NCBI GenBank assembly: GCA_907164885.2
Contig: OU015500.1
Coordinates: 48,350,646-48,414,645, forward strand
Reading direction: 5' to 3'
Source of the DNA: Dolomedes plantarius
Lineage: Eukaryota > Arthropoda > Arachnida > Araneae > Dolomedidae
Length of the DNA stretch: 64,000 nt
Below, piece after piece: positions 13,531-24,185 of this stretch (its first letter is position 1; each line of letters begins with the position of its first letter). The notes under the pieces were generated by a model. That model saw nothing but the letters and a program-made list of their open reading frames with translations. It searched no databases and was not told the origin of the DNA. The position numbers were made by a program, and so were the translations under genes.

Positions 13531-15573
13531 ATGAGTGTTGTAGAACAAAATCCTGCTGGAAATTTTCCTCGGGTAATTATGGTTCAGCATTTTGCGCCAT
13601 TCGAAGCCACCTTCAATGGCGGCCCCTCAAGCCAATTCCTAAAGAAAATTGAGCATTACTTTCAGCAACAATGCACCCCAGAGGGGGATAAACTTAAAAT
13701 TGCTCTAGCCGCTTTAAGAGGTAGTGCATTTCAGTGGTACACATGCATGCAAAGCAGTAATCTGATTTTTGACTATTTGTCATTCAAGCAACAGTTTCTT
13801 AGCGTTTTTCCAAAGACCTTTAATCAAAGTGAAATTGAAGCGGAAATTTATTCGCTAAGGCAACGTGAAGGTCAGTCTGCGTTAGATTTTGCTACAGAAA
13901 AGATTTCCAAGTGTGAGGAATATTTAGAAGGGGTAACGGAAGCGGTAATCTTAAAAATAGTTATCCAACGTTTGAAGCCAAGTGTTCAAGATTTTTTAGA
14001 TAATCAAACAATTACAAGCAAGGTTACCCTCCTTCAAGCTTTAGCTAAACATGACAATAGGCATTTCTTCGCTACCCCGTACCGTCATTCAGGTATGAGA
14101 AGTTTTATACACCCGCGCGAAAATTTTTCGCGAGTTTCAAACCAGCAGCGTAAGCAGTACCGCAGGCAAAATAATAGAAGAGCACGGCGTTATAATGAAA
14201 TTAGTTCACTTAAAGTAAATAATATGCAAGCACCTTACTTGCACTGGCAAGTTGATTCACATGATATGGTTCAACCTGTTGAAACTGTGTGGTCAAATGT
14301 ATTATTTTGTCCGAGCAGTAATCATTATTTTGAGAATAGTGAAAGTCAGGGTATTTTTGTGGCTTATAAAGAAAGTGAGTCTAGCTGGAATAATGCGGTA
14401 ATTCCAGTACAAATTTCTGAAAATAGGGCCGATACTAATGCTAGTGGTTTAGAAAATAAATCATCGGACACTTCTATTAATGCTATACCTGATATTATTG
14501 ATGCTATACCTGATATTTTAGATGATATTCACACATCTGTTAATGAAGGAAATTTAGTAGATGACGAAGTATGCGTTACGGCAGTTAGTGAATACTTATT
14601 AGTTGACGACAATAAAAATTCTTTAAACGATAGTAGGAACTTGCTAGGTAATGATGATATTATTTCAAGTTTCCAGCCGAATGGGGATTGTGTAGGCCAG
14701 GTTGATAATATGGTTTTAAATAAAGTACATGAAAACCATACTGAGAGTCAGGATGAAAAGTTGACACAGAATTATACTGTAAGTAGTTTAGCTGATGCTT
14801 CGGAAGTTATAGACGTAGGTTGTATTAAAACGCACCAGTACGAAAAGCTTAATCTTCCTAAAACTGAAGCAGTGTTAACGAATATAAATGATAACGATTC
14901 TGATGTCGCAAGTTTCAAAGAGACTTTTTCGTCAAAAGAGGATAAAACTAAAGTTAAGGGGGATAAAAAACGAGAAAAAGCGCCTTCAGGTTCCAGCATT
15001 AAAACTGCTAATACTGAAGTAATTAAGGCGGTAAACAAGAAGTCGTATAAGCACAAATACCAAAAACAGAGTCAGTTTGTTGAAAAACATGACACAAGTA
15101 GAGAGATAAAGCCAGTAACTAAACACGTTGGTGCGGCGTATAAATTTGACAAAACAGAATCTGCATTAAAATCTAATACCGATACAAGCAAAAGTACGAA
15201 GCAAAGTAAAGTGTGCACTACAAAAACTCCATCAAAGGATGAATGCGTCGCTGATAAGGTACACAAGGTTCTCAAACGGAAGAATGACAAGTTTAAAGTT
15301 CCTTTGCATAAGTACAGGAAACGGAAGATTTCTGCCGCCCAGCAAGGTTGGCCTCCTCCCAAGAGACCTCCTGTCCATCGTCAAGCCGGACCAGCGCCTC
15401 AGGACCTACGACCTGCTGCACAAAGGATGCCCACACGGTCAACGAACCCCTTTACTAGGACTGCGACCATCAAGAGAGGTTCCACGGATTGGACAGACTG
15501 GTGCAAGGAAGTTGCTGCATTCATGAGGAACAAGTCTTGTATCAATTCTCTTATTCTAACTCCCACCCTTTAA
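13531..15573 (+). CDS. gag: Gag-like protein of the nested non-autonomous LTR element
   Basis: A complete 680-codon frame, the only gene of the element. Residues about 25-180 resemble a retrotransposon capsid domain: a FNG start, a conserved 'GSAFQWY' tryptophan helix, and a YSLRQREGQSALDF segment like the second capsid helix bundle. A basic Arg/Asn-rich stretch (about 190-225) follows. A long acidic, Asp/Asn-rich middle with an internal repeat (AIPDIIDAIPDILDDI, about 318-333) comes next. A Lys-rich stretch (about 480-600) and a Pro/Arg-rich patch (about 605-650) complete it. No zinc knuckle is visible; the basic tail may bind RNA instead. The start ATG was chosen because it lies 135 bp past the LTR and the capsid homology begins soon after. 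The frame is intact, so it could make particles if Pol is supplied in trans; that is inference. Confidence 0.85.
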   Translation: MSVVEQNPAGNFPRVIMVQHFAPFEATFNGGPSSQFLKKIEHYFQQQCTPEGDKLKIALAALRGSAFQWYTCMQSSNLIFDYLSFKQQFLSVFPKTFNQSEIEAEIYSLRQREGQSALDFATEKISKCEEYLEGVTEAVILKIVIQRLKPSVQDFLDNQTITSKVTLLQALAKHDNRHFFATPYRHSGMRSFIHPRENFSRVSNQQRKQYRRQNNRRARRYNEISSLKVNNMQAPYLHWQVDSHDMVQPVETVWSNVLFCPSSNHYFENSESQGIFVAYKESESSWNNAVIPVQISENRADTNASGLENKSSDTSINAIPDIIDAIPDILDDIHTSVNEGNLVDDEVCVTAVSEYLLVDDNKNSLNDSRNLLGNDDIISSFQPNGDCVGQVDNMVLNKVHENHTESQDEKLTQNYTVSSLADASEVIDVGCIKTHQYEKLNLPKTEAVLTNINDNDSDVASFKETFSSKEDKTKVKGDKKREKAPSGSSIKTANTEVIKAVNKKSYKHKYQKQSQFVEKHDTSREIKPVTKHVGAAYKFDKTESALKSNTDTSKSTKQSKVCTTKTPSKDECVADKVHKVLKRKNDKFKVPLHKYRKRKISAAQQGWPPPKRPPVHRQAGPAPQDLRPAAQRMPTRSTNPFTRTATIKRGSTDWTDWCKEVAAFMRNKSCINSLILTPTL

Positions 15574-16106
15574 TAAAACCGAACCAAATTGGTTTGAAGT
15601 TCCCCATTGTATATACTGTGTAAACATTTTGAGGGGAAGGAGTGAGCCACTGAAAAAAAAGGCATACTGTTGTTTTATAAATTTTTGAAGGGGACATGTA
15701 GTGACTAGAAAAAAAATACATACTGCACAATATACCAATTAACCACTAATGTACTAACTTCACAAAAAAATAACACATGTACATTATAAATTGGGGGAGA
15801 GCAGATACAGTCAAGAAATGTCATGCTGTGCAATTGTGTTGTCACTTTTAATTAAAATAGTTATTCTAGGGTGCAGTTGGCCATCCCAGTATCCTCAACT
15901 CTGCAAATCCACTGTTTGATGGTGTCACCTGGACCCTTCGGGGTTAGTTTTGTAAAATGGTAGTGGCGTTTTTCCTCCACACAACATGTGGAAGGTTTTT
16001 TTGACTTTGCCACCCATTATGTAAAAAGTCAGACACGCGTTTTCAATTAGTTAACTGAAGCCGTTCAGACCTCAGTTACCTAATTTTTTTTTTCGAGGGA
16101 GGCCAG
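15574..16106 (+). other. 3' noncoding region and purine tract of the nested element
   Basis: No open frame. It ends TCGAGGGAGGCCAG immediately before the 3' LTR; GAGGGAGG (about 16095-16102) is the likely polypurine tract. Confidence 0.65.
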
Positions 16107-16554
16107 TGTAAGGTATACACAAGATTCGATTCACAAGAATCGAACTTTTGAATGAATGAATTAAAGAAGCTGCTTCAGATATGCTAATTTCGGCATACGC
16201 TCTTAGTATAAATACCACGCAGCGTCATTAAGAAAAAAAAAGGGGAAGGTTGTTAAGGATGAAAAGGTGTTATCCTGCGCTAGTGCTTAGCGGGCCAGAA
16301 GTTTACATGGCAGTACTGCTGGTTTGACTTACTGTTCGTGAGTATAAAAATATATTGTTCTTGAAAGCTGGGTTTATACATTCCGTACAAGTAGTACGCA
16401 TGCTTATTGCTGTAAAAGCCAATTATATGTGCAACGAATTCAATAAACATTGTTTCATGTATAAACTGTGTTTGCTTCAAATTCAAATAGAGTGCCACTT
16501 CAAATTATATACACCCAAGTCTGGGTAGAAGTGCCCCTAAGTAGAAACTCTATA
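16107..16554 (+). repeat. 3' LTR of the nested element
   Basis: Direct repeat of 12949-13395 with about three substitutions and one extra A in an A-run. Confidence 0.93.
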
Positions 16555-17303
16555 AACTCTTCAAACGTAGATACTTCTAAATCATTGACCCATTCTGTAA
16601 AATAGCTGTTCAATTCATAAGCATAATTTCTCCAAGATTTTTCTGCGTTCCTCTGATGTCTGTAAAACAACTGCTTTAATTTTTCAGGATTTAATTTGTA
16701 TCTCTTCAAGATAAGACTTTTTACAGAGTCGTAATTGTTTGCGGTTTCCGGTGGTTCTCTCGCCAACATATTGGAAACCTCCACTGGCAGCACTCCCAAT
16801 AAATAGGCGGCCCAATCTCTTCTTGGAACCTTAGCCATTTCTGCTTTTCGTTCAAAGTTTATTAAATAGAGAGTCATTTCATCACGTTCTTCATCAAATT
16901 TTGGAGTTATATTCATTAATTGTATTTTATGCTCTTCCATACCGGTTGTTTGACGGGTTGGAGGATTTGACACACTTTGAGTCTGAAGTTCCAAGCGTTT
17001 CATTTCTAGATCATACTGCATTTTCTCCCGAGCTAACTGATCTTGGCGAGCTAACTCATCTTGGCGAGCTTGATCTTGGCGAGCTAACTCATCTTGGAGA
17101 GCTTGATCTTGGCGAGCTTCTTCGGTTTCCCTGTCTTCAATTACTCTTTCTAGAATAATCTTAACATCAGCTTCAACATAATTGCTACTGTTTAAAATTT
17201 TTGCTTTTATTTCGGGAATCTTATTCGAAGATGATATCTTTTCTCCCAATTCTTCGCAAACAAGTAATAAGTCCGCTTTCCTACCTTTGGCTAAGAAAGA
17301 CAT
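16555..17303 (-). pseudogene. gag: 5' half of gag of the gypsy-like element
   Basis: Starts at ATG 17303 (MSFLAKGRK; an upstream in-frame ATG at 17321 is possible). After a short N-terminal domain it has a charged coiled-coil with a repeated ARQDQ/LARQDE-type unit (about residues 75-105). A capsid core follows, with a FDEERDEMTLYLINFE-like start and 'RDWAAYLLGVL'. It is cut by the nested LTR element at the AACT target site; the ORF extension left of 16555 is LTR sequence. The rest of gag lies at 12587-12948 in the same frame. Gag would form the particle in which reverse transcription occurs. Confidence 0.85.
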
Positions 17304-18220
17304 GTTAGCAACCACACGCAAATCACAACCTTCTTAAAAATTTCAAAATAAATTCTTTTAACTTGAACTTGCACTAAATTACCACAATTATAATAGGTAA
17401 AGTTTTCAACCAAAAATCTACCTTTCAAAATGAAGTCTGTTCTAACTCCACAAACTTTTCACAATCTAAAAATACACAATAATGTTTTGCAAAAACTGCA
17501 CAATTTAAATTATTTTTAATAAAAATCGTTTGCTGAAATAAATCTCAAACTTTCTTGTTTCAATTCGGCTTTTTATATCACTGAAACGCACGTTCAAAAC
17601 AAAATATGACTTTAATATTTCTTTTATGACGTGCACTTCTTTCAAAAACAAATTCTAAGTTTATTTTCAATAATATTTCGGGTATTTTCTTTCCCAAACT
17701 TCTTCTGAATTTATGTCAAATTCTATTTCATATTTATTTAAACAAGAACATATATACAGTTCCTAATAATGAACTTTCAGTCGTTCTTGAAAAAATATCG
17801 CCAAATCGCTGGCCAAACAGTTGATATAAAGTCTTCACTGAACTACTATTCCAAAACAAAAATACAATTGCTGAAATAAATAATTTCAAATTCAGACTTT
17901 ACGTTAGTGAAAATACATTCAAAACGTCATACATCAACTTTATTTAGAATTCTTCTCGGAAACTTTTTTCATGAGACTTTTCAAACGCCAAACTATCAAA
18001 TTCCATTAAAGAATTATTACCCTAACACTAATACAAATGTAGAGTCAATAATTTCAAGACAGATAGTTTATATAAATCATAAACGAAATCAAAGTTTCTC
18101 AAATTCGATATTCTTCTTTAATCGCCAAACTATTTATTAGAATTCAAATCAAATTCTGCTTAGCTTGCAATCGGCACTTGATAATTCCATCCCGACGCTT
18201 GCCACCAATAATACAAAGTC
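17304..18220 (-). other. 5' leader of the gypsy-like element with candidate primer-binding site
   Basis: About 0.9 kb without coding between gag and the 5' LTR. On the minus strand TGGTGGCAAGCGTCGGG (18191-18207) begins 13 bases inside the LTR and has the TGG start of a tRNA primer-binding site. The 13-base gap is longer than usual, so this is tentative. Confidence 0.5.
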
Positions 18221-18475
18221 TGTAGCGTGTTTGTGTTTTGTGGCGAAAGGAATAATTATCTTCTTATGAAAATAAATTATATTTATCATCCATTCACCAG
18301 AAATCTTGTTGATACACAACGAGTTAAAAAAAAAATTATACAATCTATTAAAAATCCTCTTATATTATTTTTGGAGTTGAGTTGAATCAGCGCGTGGGGA
18401 AACAACACTAATAAGTGTTGCAGCTGTTACGTCACTAACTTCTACTTCATGCAGGCCACTATTGAAGTCATTACA
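18221..18475 (-). repeat. 5' LTR of the minus-strand gypsy-like element
   Basis: Direct repeat of 10067-10320, TG...CA ends, followed by the second GTAG target duplication. Confidence 0.93.
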
Positions 18476-18479
18476 GTAG

Positions 18480-18534
18480 AGTTAGTAGCATACACCGATA
18501 TAAAAGCTTCAACTAAAGAAAGTATCCCTTTCAT
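18480..18534. repeat. Right part of tandem copy 2, displaced by the LTR insertion
   Basis: AGTTAGTAGCATACACCG onward matches 9922-9975 of copy 1. It completes the second 145-bp unit interrupted at 10066. Confidence 0.88.
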
Positions 18535-18584
18535 TCAGTGAGGTTCCATTGTTTATAAGAAAATTCCACTTTCTCTCTCGGTCA

Positions 18585-18730
<146 letters not shown>

Positions 18731-21700
18731 ATTGTCAGTATCAAATACAGTTTTAAAGAATTCCTCGCGTATTGATAGTCGCTTAATACTAAGCATTCGC
18801 TCAACATACCTTAGCAAAAGAAGGAAATACTTTTCAATAAAACCATTAAATTTTGAATAAGCAACTCAAATTTTACGATATTAAACCCTTTATTTTATGT
18901 AGTTTCGGACAGATGAAAGCTGTGCCACAGAACATTTCAAATCATGTTTAAATAAGGAAAATCCTCTCATTCGTTGCGACTTCGATAAAATGTGTATAAG
19001 GTGCTATTTGTTTTCTAAAAGCACTTTAAAAGTTTTTGTAAACACTCCTCGGATCTATTTTTCTTTTGCTTCATAACAAATTCTCGTGGAATGATAATTT
19101 TTTAATTTTTTTTGAAGTGGGGAAAAAATAAAAAACTTTTTCAGGAAGGTGTTATAAATAGATAAGTTAAATTTCATAAAGAAAAGTGTGTGTGTGAGAG
19201 GCGGGGGTCCTTTTAACTGCAGTGAGGCCGTGTTGTAGATGTAATTGGACATGAAGAATAGGGTGGGTCGAATAAAATAAATATATTTTTTCCGAAACGC
19301 TTTAGTGCGGAAAAGTTGCCTATTGTAATAAGAAGAAAAACGGCATAAAAAAATTAAAATCGGTTAACATCTTCCATTCGCGCATCGTACTTGGAAGTTT
19401 ATGAAAAATTGCAAAAATCACGATATTTTTGCAATTTTTTTCTGTTAGTTAAAACTTTGAAAATAAACATGCTCTAGCTTTTTATGCTTATTGTATGGTT
19501 TAAATGACCTAAATAAATTAAATTCTGATCATAAATCTAATTTTTTTCTGTTCGCGCAACGTCTTTGAGAAAACAGAAATTTAGCAATCTTTTGCAATTT
19601 TCACTGTGAAGAAGTATAAAAAAACTACTCTATCTGTCTAGTGCTGAGGATAATGAAAGAGATATCTAGTTCCATATTTCATGTAGATAAATACAATTAA
19701 TGAGTTTAAAATGAAACTAAATCGTGGTGATTACTTACTAAGTGATTACGTTTGTATTGTAAAAGTATTTGACCTTAGCTAACCTCTGTACTTCATCACT
19801 TGAAGGCAAGCAATGCAAAAAATAGGTATGATTATGAGTATGAAACAAATAAGTTCCGATACCCACAAGCGAGAGTCCGATCTCTTAAGCTCTTCAAACG
19901 CGTAGATAGGATTAGCTGAGATATTAAGATTTATAAACGACGTTCATGACCTCAGCTTAGTGGTGTAATGTTCTGCTCATCTGTCATATAACTTCTAGGT
20001 TTTAGTTTAATTATCGGGCTAGCCAGATCTATTTTCACTTCGCTGGGCAGTTGAATTGAGAAAAATGGGATAAATATGATAATGCAGGGAAAAGTGATCA
20101 TTGTGGGAGTATGCGACAAAATTAATGAATGAGAAGTCAGGAATATATCAATCTCTCGGAGGCAGCGAAAAATGTGAAGTCCATCAGTGGTGATCATCAC
20201 ATAGTTTAGCGTTGTATACATGTGTTTACAAATAGCGGAAGGCTTTCTTAGATTCATAAGGAAAGCAACTGTATTTTAAATGAACAGAGAAAATGATAAA
20301 AAAACTAATGTACGACCCAGCGAAATATGGCATTTGTAAGTTATTCTACTAATAATTTTTAAGGATTTGAAATCATATCTACTTTTAGTCAAATCTGTTT
20401 GAATAACTGCCTTAATTATAATTATTATAACAGCAATTTTATGGTATTACGTTTCGTTACCTATAATGGATGATCGCCCAACATCTTTTTAAAACGTTTA
20501 CTGTATTATTGCAATTTAGCGATATTCTTTCCTCGGCTGCAAAGCGCAAAACATTACATTAGGTGAATCTTAGTTTTAGAAAAATTCAATGTTCCTCCTT
20601 GCATTAGTACTTTTCTTTTTATTTGTAACTATAATGTTCTCTTAATCTTACAAATATTTGTTAAGTCAACACTAAAATTTTCTCTCAGCCAAAATTTTAT
20701 TTGATACATAAAATTTAAATGATACATTAAAGTTAAATATAAGGCTTTGACACGCTAGAGTAAAACATAAAGCTATTTCTTTCCATTCGGTAAAACTAAA
20801 TGTTTGCAAATTAATGAAAATAGAACGACAAAAAATTCTGAACAGATATTTGGTTGAATCATGGGTAGCTAATTTATACCGCATTCTCGATAGTCGAAGA
20901 GGAAAAGCGGTTACAGTTTTACTGACTATTAGTGTGTCTGACTAGAGCTCATGACTGTTTAACAGGTCATCTGCGCCGTATAAGTATTTACCCAAAGCCA
21001 TACTGCCAGCTTTGTATGTTGAGAGAGAAAAACGGACAGTGATCAGCGATTAACAGGTCTAATTTCTGTGCAAGACAGGTATTGGGAAGCCAGGGGTCGA
21101 ATGGGCTGATAACCAAAGTGTTATTGTTTTCATTGCATTCAGTCCTTCCAATAAATATTTTTGTGTTCTTACACGCCCTTGAAAATGGAAAAAAAATGTA
21201 AAATTAAAATTCAGCATCAAGGATTGGCATAGATATATCTGTGTTTGCAGTGCAAAGAGTGTCAAGGCCAAAATCGTAGTTTTGAGAAAAACGGGATTGA
21301 AAAAAATGGCTTTTGTAAAGTCAGTTTTTTTTAAGTTTAATTTTTTATTTTGTTTAAAGTGAATTTTTTCCCATTTTATTTTTGTTGAGTAAAGAGTGTT
21401 AAGTCCTTGATTGGGACATAACCCTTTTAACAGTAACATGTTTGTGTTTTGTTTCACATATCCCAAATTTTCCCTGATGAATAAAAATATTTAGGAGTGG
21501 AATCGGACTTACTTTCTGTACCCTGAAGTAGCCCTTGATTTTTCAAACATGCCTGGTTTGATAACTCATTTTAGCCCATTTTGGACTTAACACCCTATGC
21601 ACAGCAAACACAGATTATATTTCTTTTTGTAAAACTAGCAAATGGATCTTTTTCCACACTTAAAGAAAACAATTTCATATCTACAAATATATTCGCAAAA

Positions 21701-22101
21701 CCAAAGAAAGTCTTATATAAGCTTTCGTTAAACAGGGGTTCCACTGAGTGTTTATTTTCACATTAAGAAGACCTCCTTACCTGAGAAAGAAAAAATTCCG
21801 CTCTATAAACTTTCGACTGAACCTCAATAAAGTTCTATTTTCAAAGTATGTATGAAATGACAAAAGAAAAGTTACTCCATAAATATTCAATTGTCTTAAG
21901 TATTCACTTTAAAATAGCATTTCGTTAACGGTCTGTATTAAAAAAAGTGTTTAAAATATCCGAAGATAAATTACCACTCTTCAAAGAGTTTAATTAAAAA
22001 GACATTGAGGTGAAGTTAAATAACACTTAGAAATTTACAATGCGTTAGGGAATCCTGAAAAATTTTCAGACATTAATAATACGTTATATTAATAAAGAAT
22101 A
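18731..22101. other. Spacer; one unexplained inverted repeat
   Basis: No recognisable gene over 3.4 kb. Inverted arms GTGTTAAGTCC (about 21397) and GGACTTAACACCC (about 21584-21596) lie about 190 bp apart and may be ends of a small unidentified MITE. ORFs such as 19952-20257 (-) and 21059-21466 (-) have no domain. Confidence 0.4.
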
Positions 22102-22477
22102 TAGGGTAAGTATGCCGAATATGAGACCCCAGCTTACAGGACGTATCAAGTACTGCCGCCTGGCGACTGGAGCTTAAAACAGTAGTCTATTGCATCATTC
22201 GTAATCAGTGAGTAAGTTGAGTGTTTGCAAGCGCACACAAAGGTGCAGTATTATTTTTCCTGGATGTGTGCTCGTCGACTTTTTTGCATCACCATTTTCA
22301 TTGGCTGTTTTCACCTTCAAGGTAAGACTCTTATTAAAACTGTTAGTATTGGATAGGTAACTATAAATAGGGAGTGCAAACACGCCTGTTTGTTTTTAAG
22401 CTAACGTCAATCCTAACCTAAAAATTTCGTTGACGTGTTCAACAACATGGTCGTGCCCAATACGAGACCCCAAAGCA

Positions 22478-22510
22478 TGCCTAATATGAGATAGAGTCTC
22501 ATATTAGGCA
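22478..22510. repeat. Perfect inner palindrome in the pogo-like element
   Basis: TGCCTAATATGAGA (22478-22491), a 5-base loop, and its exact complement (22497-22510). The arm repeats the motif of the element's outer ends, so it may be a transposase-binding site pair or the scar of a nested copy. Confidence 0.75.
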
Positions 22511-22639
22511 TTTTAGTTTTCACTCTCACAGCCTTGTTTCCTCTGAAGCTGTAGATACAATGACGCCCAGGCGATATCCACAACCGGTAGTGACAATGTG
22601 GAAGGTATTGATCAAACAACAAGTTCAAACCAGTTCTTA

Positions 22640-23300
22640 GTGACTCCTGAAGAAATAAATCCCTTGCCTACGTTACCTGAGAAAAGCACCTCGAAACCAA
22701 GCAGGGCCCGTAAAGTCGATATTATCACATCATCGCCCTATAAAATAAATTGATTGATAGCATTAATAAAAGAACTGCAGCATATTCGAAAGAACTTTGT
22801 TTCCTACTAGAAAAAAAAGGAATAGACCTAAAAGATAAGAAATCAAATAATAAATAAGGAAAAAGAGATCAACATAAAAAGGAAAAGGATAAGGAAACAA
22901 TAAAGGGAAAAGAAAAAGGCATAGGGGTCCCTACAGGAAGGGGAAAATTAACGATGGTTTAAAATACAACACTAGTTAAAAAACAGATAACGAATAAGCC
23001 TAATTATAGCTACGATGATCTCAGCTCAATTGAAGATGATGAAAACCTTTCTCTCCGTGACAGCAGTGATGACAGCAGTGATGACAGCAGTGATGACAGC
23101 ATTGATGAAAACGTCGCTGAATGCCTTTTTTCTGGCTGTTTATTTTCAAAAGACAAACGGGGAGAGCAGTGGCGTCCATGTACAAGGTGTTTCAGGTGAG
23201 CCCATGAAGATTGCGGAACTGACGAATTCTTTATTTGTAAACAACGTGAAAAATTTGAATCGAAAAACAAAAAGTAAACAAAAGCTGTAGTGAAAACCAA
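22640..23300 (+). pseudogene. C-terminal fragment of a pogo/Tigger-type transposase
   Basis: Broken plus-strand frames. About 22643-22750 reads a TPEEINPLP... segment ending in TSSPYK; about 23000-23280 reads an acidic Ser/Asp run coded by GACAGCAGTGAT repeats. The latter is followed by a cysteine-rich patch (C-X4-C then W-X2-C-X2-C), like the zinc-binding tail found in some pogo-type transposases and their domesticated relatives. The catalytic domain is absent and stops separate the pieces. It is a remnant of an internally deleted element that would rely on an enzyme encoded elsewhere. Confidence 0.55.
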
Positions 23301-23852
23301 CTTATTTGTTTAAAATGTCACTTTTCTTTTTCACCTATTAGTGTATATAGGTAACTGTTATCTAATTATTGTGTACAATTTTGTTTTTTACGAACTTTTC
23401 AGTAATTCTAATTCATTTTTAGAGCTGTAAAAGAGGGGTCTCATTTTAGGACTACTTTTTTCAGACCCCAAAAAATGGAACACTTGTGTTTATAATTTCA
23501 TACAAGAAAATTGTAAGGTTTTTTCTTTTCCTGTCATTGTTATAAGTAGTAAAATATATACATTAAAAGGATATCAAGTTGGTACTATAATCCCTTACTT
23601 TCTTTCCTAGTTATATATGAAAATCAAAAGGGGTCTCACATTCGGTATACTTACCCTACGTTTGCTAATAATACGTTTAATTAATAAAACGTTAATTAAT
23701 TAAAACTAATATAAAAATTTCAGCTTATTAATATATCTGAATTCGGAAAAACAATTGGTATTCGTTAATCTGAATTGTTCTTTAAAAAAATTCGATAGAA
23801 GATGATAAGAAATTTAACTTTTAATTATATCTAATGCAAATTACTTGATAAC

Positions 23853-24185
23853 CATTAAATAAAAATGTTCATGCCTTTAAAGACAAAATTTGAAGCTCCA
23901 AAAATTTGATTATTATCCATCAATCTTTAGTAAGTTCATCTCTCATGCTCGTTAGAATTAAACAAAATGTTCATATCTTTAAAGGCAAATTTTTAAGATC
24001 CAAAAATTTGGACATGATTCATCATTTCATATTACATCATTTATAAGTTCGGGGTATCCTCTGCCATGCTCATTAGCATTAAATAAAACAGTTTATTTCT
24101 TTTAAACCAACATTTTAAGGTCTAAAAATTGAAAGATCCATCATTACTTAGTCAGTACGGTGTATCTTCTTACCCGCTTGTTTTC
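23853..24185. repeat. Diverged tandem repeat, about three copies of 105-120 bp
   Basis: Units starting AAATGTTCATGCCTTTAAAG (about 23863), AAATGTTCATATCTTTAAAG (about 23967) and a weaker third (about 24085) share the order 'TTTAAAG...CCAAAAATTTG...CATGCTC(G/A)TTAG'. Confidence 0.6.

Larger units (their letters stand above)
12949..16554 (+). mobile_element. Non-autonomous 'gag-only' LTR retrotransposon nested in gag
   Basis: Two direct LTRs (12949-13395 and 16107-16554) bound the element; both start TGTAAGGTATAC and end AACTCTATA. A 4-bp target duplication AACT flanks it (12945-12948 and 16555-16558). The interior of about 2.7 kb has a primer-binding site, one 680-codon Gag-like gene and a purine-rich tract, but no protease, RT, RNase H or integrase. 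Elements of this design are called TR-GAG in plants; they need pol from elsewhere. The LTRs differ at only three or so positions, so it is young. Removing it and one AACT restores the frame of the interrupted gag. Confidence 0.92.
10067..18475 (-). mobile_element. Ty3/gypsy-like LTR retrotransposon, minus strand, with a second element nested in gag
   Basis: Near-identical direct repeats of about 255 bp, starting TGTAGCG and ending TTACA, bound the element (10067-10320 and 18221-18475). A 4-bp target duplication GTAG flanks it (10063-10066 and 18476-18479). Reading on the minus strand, the order is 5' LTR, candidate primer-binding site, leader of about 0.9 kb, gag, pol, purine tract, 3' LTR. 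Gag is split at 12948/16555 by the element at 12949-16554. The LTR pair differs by only about one substitution plus A-run length, which suggests recent insertion. Confidence 0.92.
22104..23656. mobile_element. pogo-like DNA transposon, internally deleted
   Basis: The ends are inverted repeats: GGGTAAGTATGCCGAATATG from 22104 and its complement ending at 23656 (CGGTATACTTACCC). The arms match over about 27 bp with two differences and are flanked by TA. Inside, the core of the end motif (GCC-AATATGAGACCCC) recurs several times in both orientations. The coding part is a transposase C-terminus only. Confidence 0.8.
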
